Positions 1 to 8,898 of a DNA stretch of 58,740 bases are shown one piece after another. Under the pieces are notes generated by a model that saw only the letters and a program-made list of their open reading frames with translations, had not been told where the DNA came from and made no database searches. Both the position numbers and the translations under genes were made by a program. Every line of letters starts with the position of its first letter. Positions within the stretch are counted from its first letter, which is position 1. This DNA is from JBOGTC01 sp050692055. Lineage in GTDB: Bacteria > Chloroflexota > Limnocylindria > QHBO01. The stretch lies in contig JBOGTC010000060.1 of assembly GCA_050692055.1 (NCBI GenBank), positions 1-58,740 of the forward strand, in the 5' to 3' direction.

Positions 1-1
1 G

Positions 2-1825
2 CGTCACGCCGCCGCCCGCCGGCCGCGCGCCGGGCAGGGGCGTGGACGGGGCGAGCACGCTCCCGTCGGGCCCGGGGAGGCGCGACCAGGCCTGCTCGAC
101 CGCATGCGCGACCGGCTCGGCCGCGGAGGCGCCGAGGACGATGAGCCGCCGCTGATCGTGCGCCGCGAGCGTCCGCCGTCGGCCACGAATGGCGGTCTGC
201 GGGCCGCCTCCGCATCCGTCATCCCGGCGCCGGGAATGGTGGACGAGGAGGACGGAACGGGTGGTGGCGCGCTGCGGGCGGCCGGCGATGACGAGATGGC
301 TCCAGGGGAGGAGGCGCAGCTCGCCGCGGCGAGCGACGAGGGAGGGCTCGACGCGGCGCTGGAGACGACGCAGCGCAGCTGGGAGCTGCCCACGCTCGAG
401 ATGCTGGCCGATGCTCCCGAATCGAGCGCGGCGCAGATGGACCTGACCGCCAAGGGCCAGCGCATCCGCGAGACGCTCGCGCACTTCGGCATCGGCGTGA
501 AGGTCTCGCGGATCCAGGAGGGGCCGGTCGTCACGCAGTACGCGCTGGAGGTGGAGCCGGGAATCAAGCTGAGCCGCATTGAGGGCCTGGCCGACAACCT
601 GGCACTCGCGCTGGCCGCGCGCTCGATTCGGATCGAGGCCCCCATCCCCGGCGAGCCGTATGTCGGGGTCGAGATCCCGAACGCCGCGTTCGACCTGGTG
701 ACGCTCAAGGAGGTGCTGGCCAGCCGCAACTTCGCCGACGCCTCCTCGCGCAGCAAGCTCGCCTTCGCGCTGGGCCAGGACGTCGCCGGCCAGCCGTTCA
801 GCGCCGACCTGTCGAAGATGCCGCACCTGCTGATCGCCGGTGCGACCGGATCGGGCAAGAGCGTGTGCGTCAACGCGCTCATCGACAGCCTGCTGATGAA
901 TGCCACGCCGGCCGAGGTCAAGCTCATCCTGGTCGATCCGAAGCGCGTCGAGCTGGCGCAGTACAAGGGTATCCCGCACCTCCTATGCGAGGTCATCGTC
1001 GAGCCGGACAAGGCGGTCAACGCCCTGAAGTGGACCGTGCAGACCATGGAGGGCCGGTACCACGAGTTCGCGCAGCGCGGGGTGCGCAACGTCGCCGGCT
1101 ACAACGAGGCGCTGCGCACCGGCGAGCCGCGTATGCCGTACATCGTGATCGTCATCGACGAGCTGGCCGACCTGATGATGGTGAGCGCCTACGAGGTCGA
1201 ATCCACGGTCACGCGCATCGCCCAGCTGGCGCGCGCCACCGGCATCCACCTCGTGGTGGCCACGCAGCGCCCATCGGTCCAGGTCATCACCGGGCTGATC
1301 AAGGCCAACATCCCGTCGCGTATCGCCTTCGCCATGACCTCCGGCGTCGACTCGCGCACGATCCTCGACACCATCGGCGCGGAGGATCTGCTGGGTCGCG
1401 GCGACATGCTCTACCAGCCGATCGACGCGCCACGCGCCGTGCGGCTCCAGGGCGTGCTCGTGACCGATACCGAGATCGAGGCGGTGGCGCGCCACTGGCG
1501 CGCCCAGGGCGGTCCGCAATACCGCGCCGAGATCACCGCGCCCAGGCGCGACGGAAGGCCGGGCGGCCGTCCCGGCGAGGACGAGGACGACGACGCCGAC
1601 CCGCTGCTCAGCCAGGCGGTCGACATCGTGCGGCGCTCGGACAAGGCCTCTGCCTCGCTGCTGCAGCGCCGCCTGCGCGTCGGCTACGCGCGGGCGGCAC
1701 GTCTCCTCGACCAGATGGAGGACCGCGGCATCGTGGGGCCGGCCGACGGCAGCCGCTTCCGCGAGGTGCTGGTGACCAGCGACGGATGGGGCGGCGACGT
1801 GGGCCCGGATGGTGACGAGGCGTGA
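2..1825 (+). CDS. ftsK: DNA translocase FtsK/SpoIIIE, 5'-truncated by the window edge
   Basis: Motor and C-terminal part of a septal DNA translocase that pumps chromosome ends during division. The frame is open from base 2, so the N-terminal membrane part lies outside the window; the first internal Met is at 104. From that Met, an FtsK alpha/beta core begins near residue 110, Walker A (GATGSGKS) is near residue 245 and Walker B (VIVIDELAD) near 350. A winged-helix gamma domain (about 500-557, ending DGSRFREVL) should recognise KOPS-like DNA. A low-complexity acidic linker precedes the gamma domain. The stop overlaps the GTG start of the RodZ-like gene by 4 bp, implying translational coupling. 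Family assignment is secure; the true start is unknown. Confidence 0.95.
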   Translation, partial: RHAAARRPRAGQGRGRGEHAPVGPGEARPGLLDRMRDRLGRGGAEDDEPPLIVRRERPPSATNGGLRAASASVIPAPGMVDEEDGTGGGALRAAGDDEMAPGEEAQLAAASDEGGLDAALETTQRSWELPTLEMLADAPESSAAQMDLTAKGQRIRETLAHFGIGVKVSRIQEGPVVTQYALEVEPGIKLSRIEGLADNLALALAARSIRIEAPIPGEPYVGVEIPNAAFDLVTLKEVLASRNFADASSRSKLAFALGQDVAGQPFSADLSKMPHLLIAGATGSGKSVCVNALIDSLLMNATPAEVKLILVDPKRVELAQYKGIPHLLCEVIVEPDKAVNALKWTVQTMEGRYHEFAQRGVRNVAGYNEALRTGEPRMPYIVIVIDELADLMMVSAYEVESTVTRIAQLARATGIHLVVATQRPSVQVITGLIKANIPSRIAFAMTSGVDSRTILDTIGAEDLLGRGDMLYQPIDAPRAVRLQGVLVTDTEIEAVARHWRAQGGPQYRAEITAPRRDGRPGGRPGEDEDDDADPLLSQAVDIVRRSDKASASLLQRRLRVGYARAARLLDQMEDRGIVGPADGSRFREVLVTSDGWGGDVGPDGDEA

Positions 1826-3120
1826 GTGAGGAGCTCCATAAGCTCGGCGAGGTGCTGCGCTCGGCCCGCGAGGCGAAGGGCGTGGATCTCGCCCGCGTGG
1901 AGCGCGACACGAAGATCCGCTCGCGCTACCTCTCTGCGCTCGAAGGTGGCGAGTACCGCGACCTGCCCGGCGCGGTGTACACCAAGGGCTTTCTGCGCAA
2001 CTACGGCCTCTATCTGGGTCTTGATCCCGAGTACCTGATCGACCTGTATCGGCTCGAATACGCGGCGGTCGCCGCCGAGCGGCCGGCGGCGCCCACGCCG
2101 CCACGGCCCATCGCGACCAAGCGCGCGCGCGCGTTCGTCGTCACGCCCGGTGCCGTCGTGGCGGCCATCCTCACGATCGGCGTCGGCGCGCTCGTCGTCT
2201 GGCTGAGCTGGGGGTTCGTCAACTTCGCGCGACAGCCCGACCTGCGGATCATCGAGCCGGCGGGGGACGTGGCACGCCACCCCGAGACCTCGTACCTGGT
2301 CCGCGGCGTCACGGCGCCGAACGCACGGATCACGGTCGACGGCCTGCGCGAGAACCCATCCGTGACCGCCGACGAGGAGGGCACCTTCTCCGTCATGGTC
2401 GGCCTTGTGCCGGGCTCCAACGTCCTGAGGGTCATCGCCTACGACCCGGTGACGCGCCGGGACTCCGAGACCGTGAGCCGCACGATCACCGTCTCCGAGC
2501 TGGGCGCCAGCCCATCGCCCGGCGGCGCCGTCAGCTTCGGCCTGGACCAGCCGGCAGCCGACGCAGCGCTCGCCTCCCCGGTTCCGATCAGCGGTCGCAG
2601 CGCGCCCAACGCCCAGGTGCAGGTGACGGCCACGCTCATCGAGCCGGCCACACCGAGCTTCGCGCTGACCGACGCGGCGGGAGCGGCCATCGAGATGACG
2701 CCCCAGGCGCCATCGCCGCCGGAGCCTCTCGTCATGACGGCCGCCGCGGACGGCGCATTCAGCGGCGAGCTGGCGCTGCCGCCGGGCACCTGGGACCTGA
2801 GCGTCGCGCCCGGCATACCCGAGGCGGATGCCGTCACGCGTCGCGTCGCGGTGCAGGAGCCGGCCGGCCTGGCCGGGACCCTGCGCATCGGCGGAGGCCA
2901 GTCGTACCTCGAGGTCGAGCAGGACGGCGAGCCGCTCGAAGGTGTCTCGGGCGGGATCAGCGACCCCGGCGTCTCGGTCCAGCTCAGCGCGCAGGCCGAG
3001 CTGCGCATCCGATCCGGCAACGCGTCGGCGGTCGAGCTGACCCTCAACGGCTTCGACCTGGGCGCCATGGGCGCGCCGGGCGCGGTCGTGCAATGGACCA
3101 TCACGCGCGCGGACGGCTGA
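1822..3120 (+). CDS. RodZ-like cell-shape protein (HTH, one TM segment, extracytoplasmic C-terminus)
   Basis: 432 aa. An N-terminal HTH_25 domain (about residues 5-70, with EGGEYRDLPGAVYTKGFLRNY, typical of RodZ) is followed by a Pro/Ala linker and one transmembrane helix (about 110-137). The extracytoplasmic part holds two Ig-like stretches and a C-terminal DUF4115-type domain (about 350-425). RodZ links cytoskeletal MreB to the wall machinery; Chloroflexota versions may act differently. GTG start overlapping the ftsK stop. The gene sits between ftsK and a Mur-ligase cluster, which suits a wall or division role. The long Ig-like insert makes it larger than enterobacterial RodZ. Confidence 0.85.
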   Translation: MSEELHKLGEVLRSAREAKGVDLARVERDTKIRSRYLSALEGGEYRDLPGAVYTKGFLRNYGLYLGLDPEYLIDLYRLEYAAVAAERPAAPTPPRPIATKRARAFVVTPGAVVAAILTIGVGALVVWLSWGFVNFARQPDLRIIEPAGDVARHPETSYLVRGVTAPNARITVDGLRENPSVTADEEGTFSVMVGLVPGSNVLRVIAYDPVTRRDSETVSRTITVSELGASPSPGGAVSFGLDQPAADAALASPVPISGRSAPNAQVQVTATLIEPATPSFALTDAAGAAIEMTPQAPSPPEPLVMTAAADGAFSGELALPPGTWDLSVAPGIPEADAVTRRVAVQEPAGLAGTLRIGGGQSYLEVEQDGEPLEGVSGGISDPGVSVQLSAQAELRIRSGNASAVELTLNGFDLGAMGAPGAVVQWTITRADG

Positions 3121-3156
3121 CGCCCGTGCGCATCGGCAAGCGAAGATAGGGGAGTC

Positions 3157-3648
3157 ATGGCAGCAGAGTCATCGTTCGACGTCGTGAGCGACTTCGATCA
3201 CCAGGAGCTGGTCAACGCGCTCGACCAGGCGCGGCGCGAGATCGCGACCCGCTACGACTTCAAGGGCAGCAAGGTGAGCATCGAGCTCGGCAAGGACGAG
3301 ATCACGCTCACCGCCGACGACGAGTATCGTGCCGGCGCCGTGAAGGACCTCATCCAGTCCAAGGCCGTGCGACGCAACCTCAGCCTCAAGATTTTCGACT
3401 GGGGGAAGCTCGCGCCGGCGGCCGGCGGCACGGTCCGCCAGCAGATCGGCCTCAAGCGCGGCCTGACGAGCGAGCAGGCCAAGGAGCTGTCGAAGCTGAT
3501 CCGCGACCAGCACCCCAAGCTGAAGCCGGTGATCCAGGGAGACGCGGTGCGGGTCTCGGGCAAGAGCAAGGACGAGCTCCAGGGAGTCATCGCGCAGCTC
3601 AAGGCGCTCGACTACCCGGTCGCCCTGCAGTTCACGAACTACCGATAG
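3157..3648 (+). CDS. YajQ family nucleotide-binding protein
   Basis: 163 aa, the usual family length. It begins with the characteristic SSFDVVSDFDHQELVNALDQARREI and has the two ferredoxin-like halves of YajQ/UPF0234 (LSLKIFDWGKLAPA at the junction, then KLIRDQHPKLKPVIQGDAVRVSGKSKDELQ). Family members bind nucleotides, and some have been reported to bind cyclic di-GMP; the cellular role is not settled. A purine-rich ribosome site (AGGGGAG) lies just before the ATG. Only 5 bp separate it from cinA, so the two are likely co-transcribed. Confidence 0.95.
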   Translation: MAAESSFDVVSDFDHQELVNALDQARREIATRYDFKGSKVSIELGKDEITLTADDEYRAGAVKDLIQSKAVRRNLSLKIFDWGKLAPAAGGTVRQQIGLKRGLTSEQAKELSKLIRDQHPKLKPVIQGDAVRVSGKSKDELQGVIAQLKALDYPVALQFTNYR

Positions 3649-3653
3649 GACCG

Positions 3654-4166
3654 ATGGCGCGCCGACGCCCGCCCAACGACGAGGAGCTCGTCGAGGCCGC
3701 ACGCCGGCTCGGCGATGGGCTGCGGCGGCACGGCTGGCAGCTGGCCTCGGCCGAGTCGTGCACCGGCGGCATGATCGGCCACGTCGTGACCCAGGTGCCG
3801 AAGTCGAGCGACCATTACCTCGGCGGCATCGTCAGCTACTCCGACGCCGTAAAGGCCGAGCTGCTCGGCGTCGATGCCGAGCTCATCGAGCGGGTGGGCG
3901 CCGTCTCACCCGACGTGGCAGAGGCCATGGCCGATGGCGCGCTGTCGCGCTTCGGCGCGGCCGAGCTGGCGATCGCGGTGACCGGCATCGCCGGTCCCGA
4001 CGGCGGTACCGAGCAGAAGCCGGTCGGCCTGACCTACGTGGCGGTGGCACGACGCGGAGGGCCGGCGCGCATCGAGCGCCGCGTCTGGGAGCACGACCGC
4101 GACGGCAACAAGCGCGCCAGCACGCTGCTGGCGCTCGAGCTCGCCCTCGACGTGGCGAAAGGGTAG
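3654..4166 (+). CDS. CinA C-terminal / PncC-type nicotinamide-nucleotide amidohydrolase
   Basis: 170 aa, a stand-alone CinA_C domain without the N-terminal MoCF-like half. Diagnostic motifs are SAESCTGGMIGH (residues about 32-43) and AVTGIAGPDGGTEQKPVGLTYVAV (about 105-128). Enzymes of this type deamidate NMN to nicotinate mononucleotide in pyridine-nucleotide recycling. The start ATG is part of an exact GGACCGATG copy (3648-3656). The spacing of 5 bp to yajQ and 4 bp to the Mur ligase indicates one operon. Confidence 0.93.
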   Translation: MARRRPPNDEELVEAARRLGDGLRRHGWQLASAESCTGGMIGHVVTQVPKSSDHYLGGIVSYSDAVKAELLGVDAELIERVGAVSPDVAEAMADGALSRFGAAELAIAVTGIAGPDGGTEQKPVGLTYVAVARRGGPARIERRVWEHDRDGNKRASTLLALELALDVAKG

Positions 4167-4170
4167 GGGA

Positions 4171-5586
4171 GTGGTCACGGCCGGCGAGCGGGTCCACCTC
4201 ATCGGCATCGCCGGCTCCGGCGCGGCGGGCACCGCCGTCCTCCTGCGCCACGCCGGTGTGGCGGTCGACGGCTGTGACGCCGACGCTGCCTCGCCTTACA
4301 CGCCCGCGCTCGACGCTGCGGGCATTCGGTACGTGGAGGGCCACGATCCTGCCCACCTGGGCGGCGTGGATCGCGTGGCCATCACCCCGGCGCTGCGAGC
4401 TGCGCCGCGGCATGTGGAGCTCGCGGCCGCGGAGGCGGAAGGACTGCCGGTGGTCACCTGGCAGGCGCTCCTCGGCGAGCTCATGAGCGAGCCGCATCGG
4501 CTTGGACTGGCCGTGACCGGCACGCACGGCAAGTCGACGACCACCGCCCTGCTCGGCCACCTGCTGATTGGCGCCGGTTTCGATCCGACCGTGGAGGTTG
4601 GCGCCTTCATCGCTGCCTGGGGCGCATCGGTCCGGCCCGGCGAGGGAGCGCCGTTCCTGGTGGAGGCCGACGAATTCGGCGACAACTTCCTCAACTACCA
4701 TCCCGCGGCGGCCATCGTGACCAACGTCGAGATGGACCATCCGGACTACTTCGCGGATCGCGAGGCGGTCCTGGCCAGCTTCGAGCGCTTCCTGCACGGC
4801 ATGCGGCCCGACGAGCGGATCGATGGCGGCCGGCTGCTGTGCGCGGCGCAGGATGCCGGTGTCGACGATCTGCTGGCGCGGCTCTCCGGCTGGGAGGGTC
4901 GCGTGCTGCGCTACGGGCCGGGCGGCGACGTCGCCGCCTCGGCGGTGGAGATGACGCAGCAGGGGACCAGGTTCAGGCTGTTCGAACAGGTGTTCGATAT
5001 GACCCTGGCGGGGGAGCACAACGTCGTGAACGCAACGGCCGCGCTGGTGGTCGCCCGTGAGCTCGGTGCGCCACTCGAGGCGCTGGCAGCGGGACTGCGC
5101 ACGTTCGCCGGCGCCGGACGCCGCATGGAGCTCATCGCGGATACTGCGGGCGTGACGGTCTACGACGACTACGGGCACCATCCGACCGAGGTCCGGGCCG
5201 CCATCGCCGCCGCGCGCCAGAAGCTCGGCCGCGGCCGCCGCCTGTGGGCGGTCTTCGAGCCGCACATGTACTCGCGCACGGCACTGCTCCTCGACGAGTT
5301 CGCCACCAGCTTCACCGATGCGGACGAGGTCGTGATCGTCGACATCTTCGCCAGCCGCGACACCGAGGCCGCCATGCGTGCCACCTCGGCCGAGGCGCTG
5401 GCCGATGCGATCGAGCGCGTCTCGGCGGTGCCGACCATCGCCACCGGCGACGCGGACGCCACCACCACGTACGTCGCCGAGCACTTGCGCGAGGGCGACG
5501 CCGTCCTGGTCATGGGGGCGGGGAGGTCCTACCGCATCGCCCGCGGGCTGGCCCAGCGCCTGGCAGGGGAGGCCACGCGCGCATGA
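4171..5586 (+). CDS. murC: UDP-N-acetylmuramate--L-alanine ligase (MurC type)
   Basis: 471 aa. N-terminal Rossmann motif GIAGSGAAG, ATP-binding GTHGKSTTTALLGHLL (about residues 113-128), the central NVEMDHPDYF and the C-terminal YDDYGHHPTEVRAAI seen in MurC. It adds L-Ala to UDP-MurNAc in the cytoplasm, the first peptide step of peptidoglycan synthesis. The related recycling ligase Mpl shares most motifs; the length and the DDYGHHP block favour MurC. GTG start after GGGGAG. The stop overlaps the next ATG (ATGA). It ends a run starting with ftsK and rodZ, a division/wall neighbourhood. Confidence 0.88.
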   Translation: MVTAGERVHLIGIAGSGAAGTAVLLRHAGVAVDGCDADAASPYTPALDAAGIRYVEGHDPAHLGGVDRVAITPALRAAPRHVELAAAEAEGLPVVTWQALLGELMSEPHRLGLAVTGTHGKSTTTALLGHLLIGAGFDPTVEVGAFIAAWGASVRPGEGAPFLVEADEFGDNFLNYHPAAAIVTNVEMDHPDYFADREAVLASFERFLHGMRPDERIDGGRLLCAAQDAGVDDLLARLSGWEGRVLRYGPGGDVAASAVEMTQQGTRFRLFEQVFDMTLAGEHNVVNATAALVVARELGAPLEALAAGLRTFAGAGRRMELIADTAGVTVYDDYGHHPTEVRAAIAAARQKLGRGRRLWAVFEPHMYSRTALLLDEFATSFTDADEVVIVDIFASRDTEAAMRATSAEALADAIERVSAVPTIATGDADATTTYVAEHLREGDAVLVMGAGRSYRIARGLAQRLAGEATRA

Positions 5587-5963
5587 TGGGGGCCCGCTCG
5601 CTCTTCCTGGGAGCTCTCCTGGCGCTCGTGGTGGCGGTCGTCTACCAGGGCATGGTGCGCCTGGTGGAGGCCTCAGGCGCGCGCGACCAGCCGGCGCTCA
5701 TCCTGGTGCTCCTGCTCGCCGCGTTCCTCGGCGTGCTGACCGCCGTCGCCACGCGCATGGTGCGCCTCCCGGGCGCGACGGCTCCCACGGTCCTGGTGCT
5801 GGGCTGGATCCTGGTCCCGGCGATCCTTTCCGCGATTCCGAGCACGGCCACGCAGCTCTTCGCCGGGCAGGCCGCCCTATCAGCCCCTCAGGCTCTCGCC
5901 CTGGCCACCGCCACGGTCGCAGCGGCCATCACGCTGGGCGTGCCTGCCGAACGGCAGCGGTAG
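5583..5963 (+). CDS. Small four-helix membrane protein, unknown function
   Basis: 126 aa and almost entirely hydrophobic. Four probable transmembrane helices: about residues 3-25, 36-60, 66-84 and 98-118. The start overlaps the murC stop by 4 bp (ATGA), so translation is probably coupled and it is the last gene of the ftsK-murC run. A second in-frame ATG follows at once (5586). I do not recognise the family. Its position suggests a wall- or division-associated membrane protein, but nothing in the sequence proves that. Confidence 0.75.
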   Translation: MMGARSLFLGALLALVVAVVYQGMVRLVEASGARDQPALILVLLLAAFLGVLTAVATRMVRLPGATAPTVLVLGWILVPAILSAIPSTATQLFAGQAALSAPQALALATATVAAAITLGVPAERQR

Positions 5964-6025
5964 CGCCCCGCATGCCCGCCGCGCACGGCGGCGGCGCATG
6001 GCGCCCGGCGGCGGCGCATGGCGAT

Positions 6026-6167
6026 CGTTGCACCACATGGAGGTATCGGTGAAGAAGAGGCCCATTCCCCCGCCTGCTTCACTGTCTGTCTCACCCAGTG
6101 CAATGTACGGGGAAGTTGAGCGACCACAGCGGCTCTTCTTCCCCGTTATCTCCATCGGCGGGCAACG
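6026..6167. repeat. Dispersed inverted-repeat element, copy 1
   Basis: About 142 bp in the gap after the murC operon. The outer ends are CGTTGC (6026-6031) and GCAACG (6162-6167). The left arm reads TGGAGGTATCGGTGAAGAAG and is mirrored on the right by CTCTTCTTCCCCGTTATCTCC. An internal half-copy (TGCAATGTACGGGGAAG) sits near 6099-6115. It shares architecture with copies at 30049, 34474 and 51398. No transposase is nearby. Transcribed, it would form a long hairpin. Confidence 0.85.
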
Positions 6168-6361
6168 CAACCGCGATGCGCACGCCTCGAGTTCTGTATC
6201 ACATAACAGACATTTGCGGAAGTGATCCAATCCAGGATCACTGAGCAATTTCAGGGCAACCGACGTGCACGGCCTTTAGACGCGGATGGGACCCACGCCG
6301 GCACGGCGTAGCCCAATGGTGCCATCGGCTAGATGACTCACGCGGGCGTAGCCTTCGAGCC

Positions 6362-6619
6362 ATGCGACGCAGCCTGTGGCCCGTGGCGAGTGCCGGCATC
6401 ACGACCGGCGTGCTGATTGTGCTCGCCGGCGCCGCCGCGGGTGGGGAGCTCGGGCCGCTGGCGGCCGGCTACGGAGTGCTCGTCCTCGTGTCAGCGGTGT
6501 ACCTCGCCGCCGGTTTGGCGATCCGAGACCGCGTGTGGCGTCGCCTCCCCGCCCTTCGACTTCCGCGAGTCCCGCGCGCCTCGGCCGCGGGACGTGTCCA
6601 GGGCAGACACATCTTCTAG
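6362..6619 (+). CDS. Possible small membrane protein (85 aa)
   Basis: Two hydrophobic helices (about residues 8-30 and 35-56) followed by a short Arg-rich tail. TAGCCT lies seven bases before the ATG, close to the leaderless arrangement seen at other genes in this window. There is no clear ribosome site. The ORF lies between copy 1 of the dispersed repeat and the convergent methyltransferase gene. It could be a real small protein or a chance ORF in GC-rich DNA; no family was recognised. Confidence 0.4.
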   Translation: MRRSLWPVASAGITTGVLIVLAGAAAGGELGPLAAGYGVLVLVSAVYLAAGLAIRDRVWRRLPALRLPRVPRASAAGRVQGRHIF

Positions 6620-6645
6620 CCCTCAATTCTTCCTGAGGCGCTGCG

Positions 6646-7437
6646 TCAGGGGCCAACTGCTCGCCCACGCTTGGCCCGCCGCTGGCGCAGCGCCTCGAAG
6701 CCGATGACCGCCGCGGCCGCGGCCGCTCCCAGCTCCGCTGCGTCGTCGCGGCCGTAGGGGATCCGCAGCAGGAGATCGGCCTCCTCGAGAAACGAGCGCG
6801 TCACGCCGCGGCGCTCGCCGCCGATGAGCAGGAACATGGGCGCGCGCAGGTCGGCGTCGTGCAGGGAGACGGCGTCGCCGCGGGCGGCAGTGCAGGCGAC
6901 CTGCAGACCGGCGGCGCGAGCGGCGGCCGCTGCGTCCTGGGCCGAGTCGACGGTCGCGGTGAGCAGCAGCTCCGATGCGCCGGCCGAGGCCCGGGTAACG
7001 ATCGCGGCGGCGGTCTCCCAGGAGCGACGCCGCACCACCACTCCGTCCACGCCGGCGGCGTGCAGGGCGCGGATCGCCTGCCCGAAGTTGTGCGGGTCCT
7101 CGATACCATCGAGCATGACCACGAGCGGCGCCTGCCCCGACTCCCCCACCTCGGTCAGCAGGTCGCGCATGGTCAGGTAGCCCCGTGGTCCGACCAGCCC
7201 GACCACGCCGCCGTGTGAGCGCCCGACGACGATCTCGTCGATGCGATCGGCCTCGATGCGGTCGATGAGCACGCCGCGCCGCCGCGCCAACGCGCGCAGG
7301 CGGCCGAGGCGGCGATCGCCGGGCCGCACCGCCCAGATGCGCTGCACGGACCGCACTCCGGCCTCGAGTGCAGCCTCCACCGAGACGTGGCCCTCGAGGA
7401 CGATCGGCTCGGCAGCGAGCTCGGGGTTGGCGGGCAC
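6646..7437 (-). CDS. TrmH/SpoU-family RNA 2'-O-methyltransferase (RlmB-like)
   Basis: 263 aa. An N-terminal substrate-binding domain (GHVSVEAALEAG, about 15-90) precedes a SPOUT knot domain. Motif 1 is LDGIEDPHNFGQAIRALHAAGVDGVV, motif 2 LLIGGERRGVTRSFLEEAD and motif 3 LRIPYG. Such enzymes methylate ribose 2'-OH in rRNA (RlmB: G2251 of 23S) or tRNA. The motif-3 region differs from the usual IPM...SLNVSVA consensus (here IPYGRDDAAELGAAAAAAV), so the exact substrate is uncertain. Probable GTG start. It lies 15 bp downstream of hflX on the same strand. Confidence 0.85.
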   Translation of the reverse strand: MPANPELAAEPIVLEGHVSVEAALEAGVRSVQRIWAVRPGDRRLGRLRALARRRGVLIDRIEADRIDEIVVGRSHGGVVGLVGPRGYLTMRDLLTEVGESGQAPLVVMLDGIEDPHNFGQAIRALHAAGVDGVVVRRRSWETAAAIVTRASAGASELLLTATVDSAQDAAAAARAAGLQVACTAARGDAVSLHDADLRAPMFLLIGGERRGVTRSFLEEADLLLRIPYGRDDAAELGAAAAAAVIGFEALRQRRAKRGRAVGP

Positions 7438-7452
7438 CCGTAGCGCGCGGGC

Positions 7453-8760
7453 TCAGCCGCGAGATGCGGCGCGTGGCCTGCGCCCGTTGCGATCCGCCGC
7501 AGACACCTCCGAGGCGATCGCCGCCGGCAGGTGGCCGCTGACCCGGACGCCGGCCTCCCCATACTGCTCCTCGACGTCGCCGGAGCTTCGCGCACGCGCC
7601 ACGAGTGCCCCGCGCTCGTACGGGACCACCGCGTCCACGGCGACCATCTGCGAGCGGAGCGCATCGGCGATGCGCTTCAGGAGCTCCTCGCGGCCCTCGC
7701 CGCTCATCGCACTGACGAACGCGGCCTGCTGGCTGGATGGCATCGGTCCTGCGCGCAGGTCGGCGTCGAGCAGGTCGATCTTGTTGAAGACGGTGATGCG
7801 CGGCTTGGCGCCGGCGCCGAGCTCGTCGAGCACGCTCTGCACGGCCGCCTGCTGGCCCACGAAGTCCGGGTCGGCGGCGTCGACCACCTCGAGCAGCAGA
7901 TCAGCGCGCACGACCTCCTCGAGCGTCGCCCGGAAGGCATCGACCAGGTCGTGCGGTAGCTTGTTGATGAACCCGACCGTGTCGCTGACCACGACGGTCT
8001 GGCCGGACGGCAGCCCCACCTGGCGTGACGTCGGGTCGAGCGTGGCGAAGAGCGTGTCGGCGGCATAGACGTCCGCACCGGCCAGCGTGTTGAGCAGCGT
8101 GCTCTTGCCGGCATTGGTGTAGCCCACCAGCGCCACCGTGGCGACCTCGTTGCGGTCGCGGTTGCGCGCGGCGGTGGACCGGTGGCGTTTCACGTCGGCC
8201 AGCTCGCCGCGCACCTTCTTGATCTTCTCGCGGATGAGACGGCGGTCCGTCTCGAGCTGGCTCTCGCCGGGCCCGCGCGTACCGATCCCGCCGCCGGTGC
8301 GCGACAGGTGCGTCCACAGCCGCGTCAGGCGTGGCAGGTGATACTCGAGCGCCGCCAGCTCCACCTGCAGCCGGCCCTCCTTCGTCTTCGCGTGCCGGGC
8401 GAAGATGTCGATGATCAGCGCCGAGCGGTCGAGCACCTTGCACTCGAGCAGCTTCTCGAGCATGCGCTGCTGGTTGGGCGCAAGCTCATCGTCCACGATG
8501 AGCACGTTGAAGTCGCTCGCCGCTTTCTCGTCGACGAGCTCGGCGGCGCGCCCCTTGCCGAAGTACCAGGCCGGATCCGCCTTCGTGCGCCGCTGGAAGG
8601 CAGTGCCCACCACCGTCGCTCCGGCTGCCTCAGCCAGGGCGGCGAGCTCCGCCAGGGACCGATGGATCGGCCAGCGGTGGTCGCCGGGATCGTCAAGGCC
8701 GATGAGGAAGGCGCGCTCGACCGGGGTGGTGAGGTCGATCATGCGTGCGCGTTCGGACAT
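7453..8760 (-). CDS. hflX: GTPase HflX
   Basis: 435 aa, usual length. The N-terminal ribosome-binding domain has the typical TAFQRRTKADPAWYFGKGRAAEL, then the GGIGTRGPGESQLETDRRLI linker. The G domain carries G1 GYTNAGKSTLLNTL, G3 DTVGFINKLPHDLVDAFRATLEEV and G4 NKID. HflX binds the 50S subunit and splits or rescues stalled ribosomes under stress. It is clustered with an rRNA methylase gene and miaA, a common translation-quality neighbourhood (miaA-hflX are adjacent in many bacteria). Confidence 0.96.
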   Translation of the reverse strand: MSERARMIDLTTPVERAFLIGLDDPGDHRWPIHRSLAELAALAEAAGATVVGTAFQRRTKADPAWYFGKGRAAELVDEKAASDFNVLIVDDELAPNQQRMLEKLLECKVLDRSALIIDIFARHAKTKEGRLQVELAALEYHLPRLTRLWTHLSRTGGGIGTRGPGESQLETDRRLIREKIKKVRGELADVKRHRSTAARNRDRNEVATVALVGYTNAGKSTLLNTLAGADVYAADTLFATLDPTSRQVGLPSGQTVVVSDTVGFINKLPHDLVDAFRATLEEVVRADLLLEVVDAADPDFVGQQAAVQSVLDELGAGAKPRITVFNKIDLLDADLRAGPMPSSQQAAFVSAMSGEGREELLKRIADALRSQMVAVDAVVPYERGALVARARSSGDVEEQYGEAGVRVSGHLPAAIASEVSAADRNGRRPRAASRG

Positions 8761-8799
8761 ACGTTCGATCCATGGTAGCCGAACCGCGGCGGTCGTACG

Positions 8800-8898
8800 A
8801 TGGAGGACATGGACCGCGCGATCATGCTGGCGCCGCGCATCACCTATTGGAGCTACGAGGATATGCAGGCCCTGCGTCGAGATCTCGAAGGGCCGTAG
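8800..8898 (+). CDS. Possible 32-residue small ORF antisense to the miaA end
   Basis: Begins ATG GAG GAC ATG GAC and would encode a peptide containing ITYWSYEDMQALRRDLEG. GTACGATGGAGG precedes or overlaps the start, and the second ATG (8809) has GGAG just upstream. The last 59 bases overlap the 3' end of miaA on the other strand, where MiaA is past its conserved core. The amphipathic sequence is unlike a random GC-rich frame, but coding cannot be shown from one sequence. Confidence 0.25.
   Translation: MEDMDRAIMLAPRITYWSYEDMQALRRDLEGP

Noticed and set aside
4..1089. Long minus-strand ORF opposite ftsK
   Set aside because: Mirror frame of a well-conserved gene in GC-rich DNA; no domain or ribosome site.
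1684..3093. 469-codon minus-strand frame over the rodZ-like gene
   Set aside because: Asp/Arg/Gly-rich composition typical of antisense frames; the rodZ-like gene explains the DNA.
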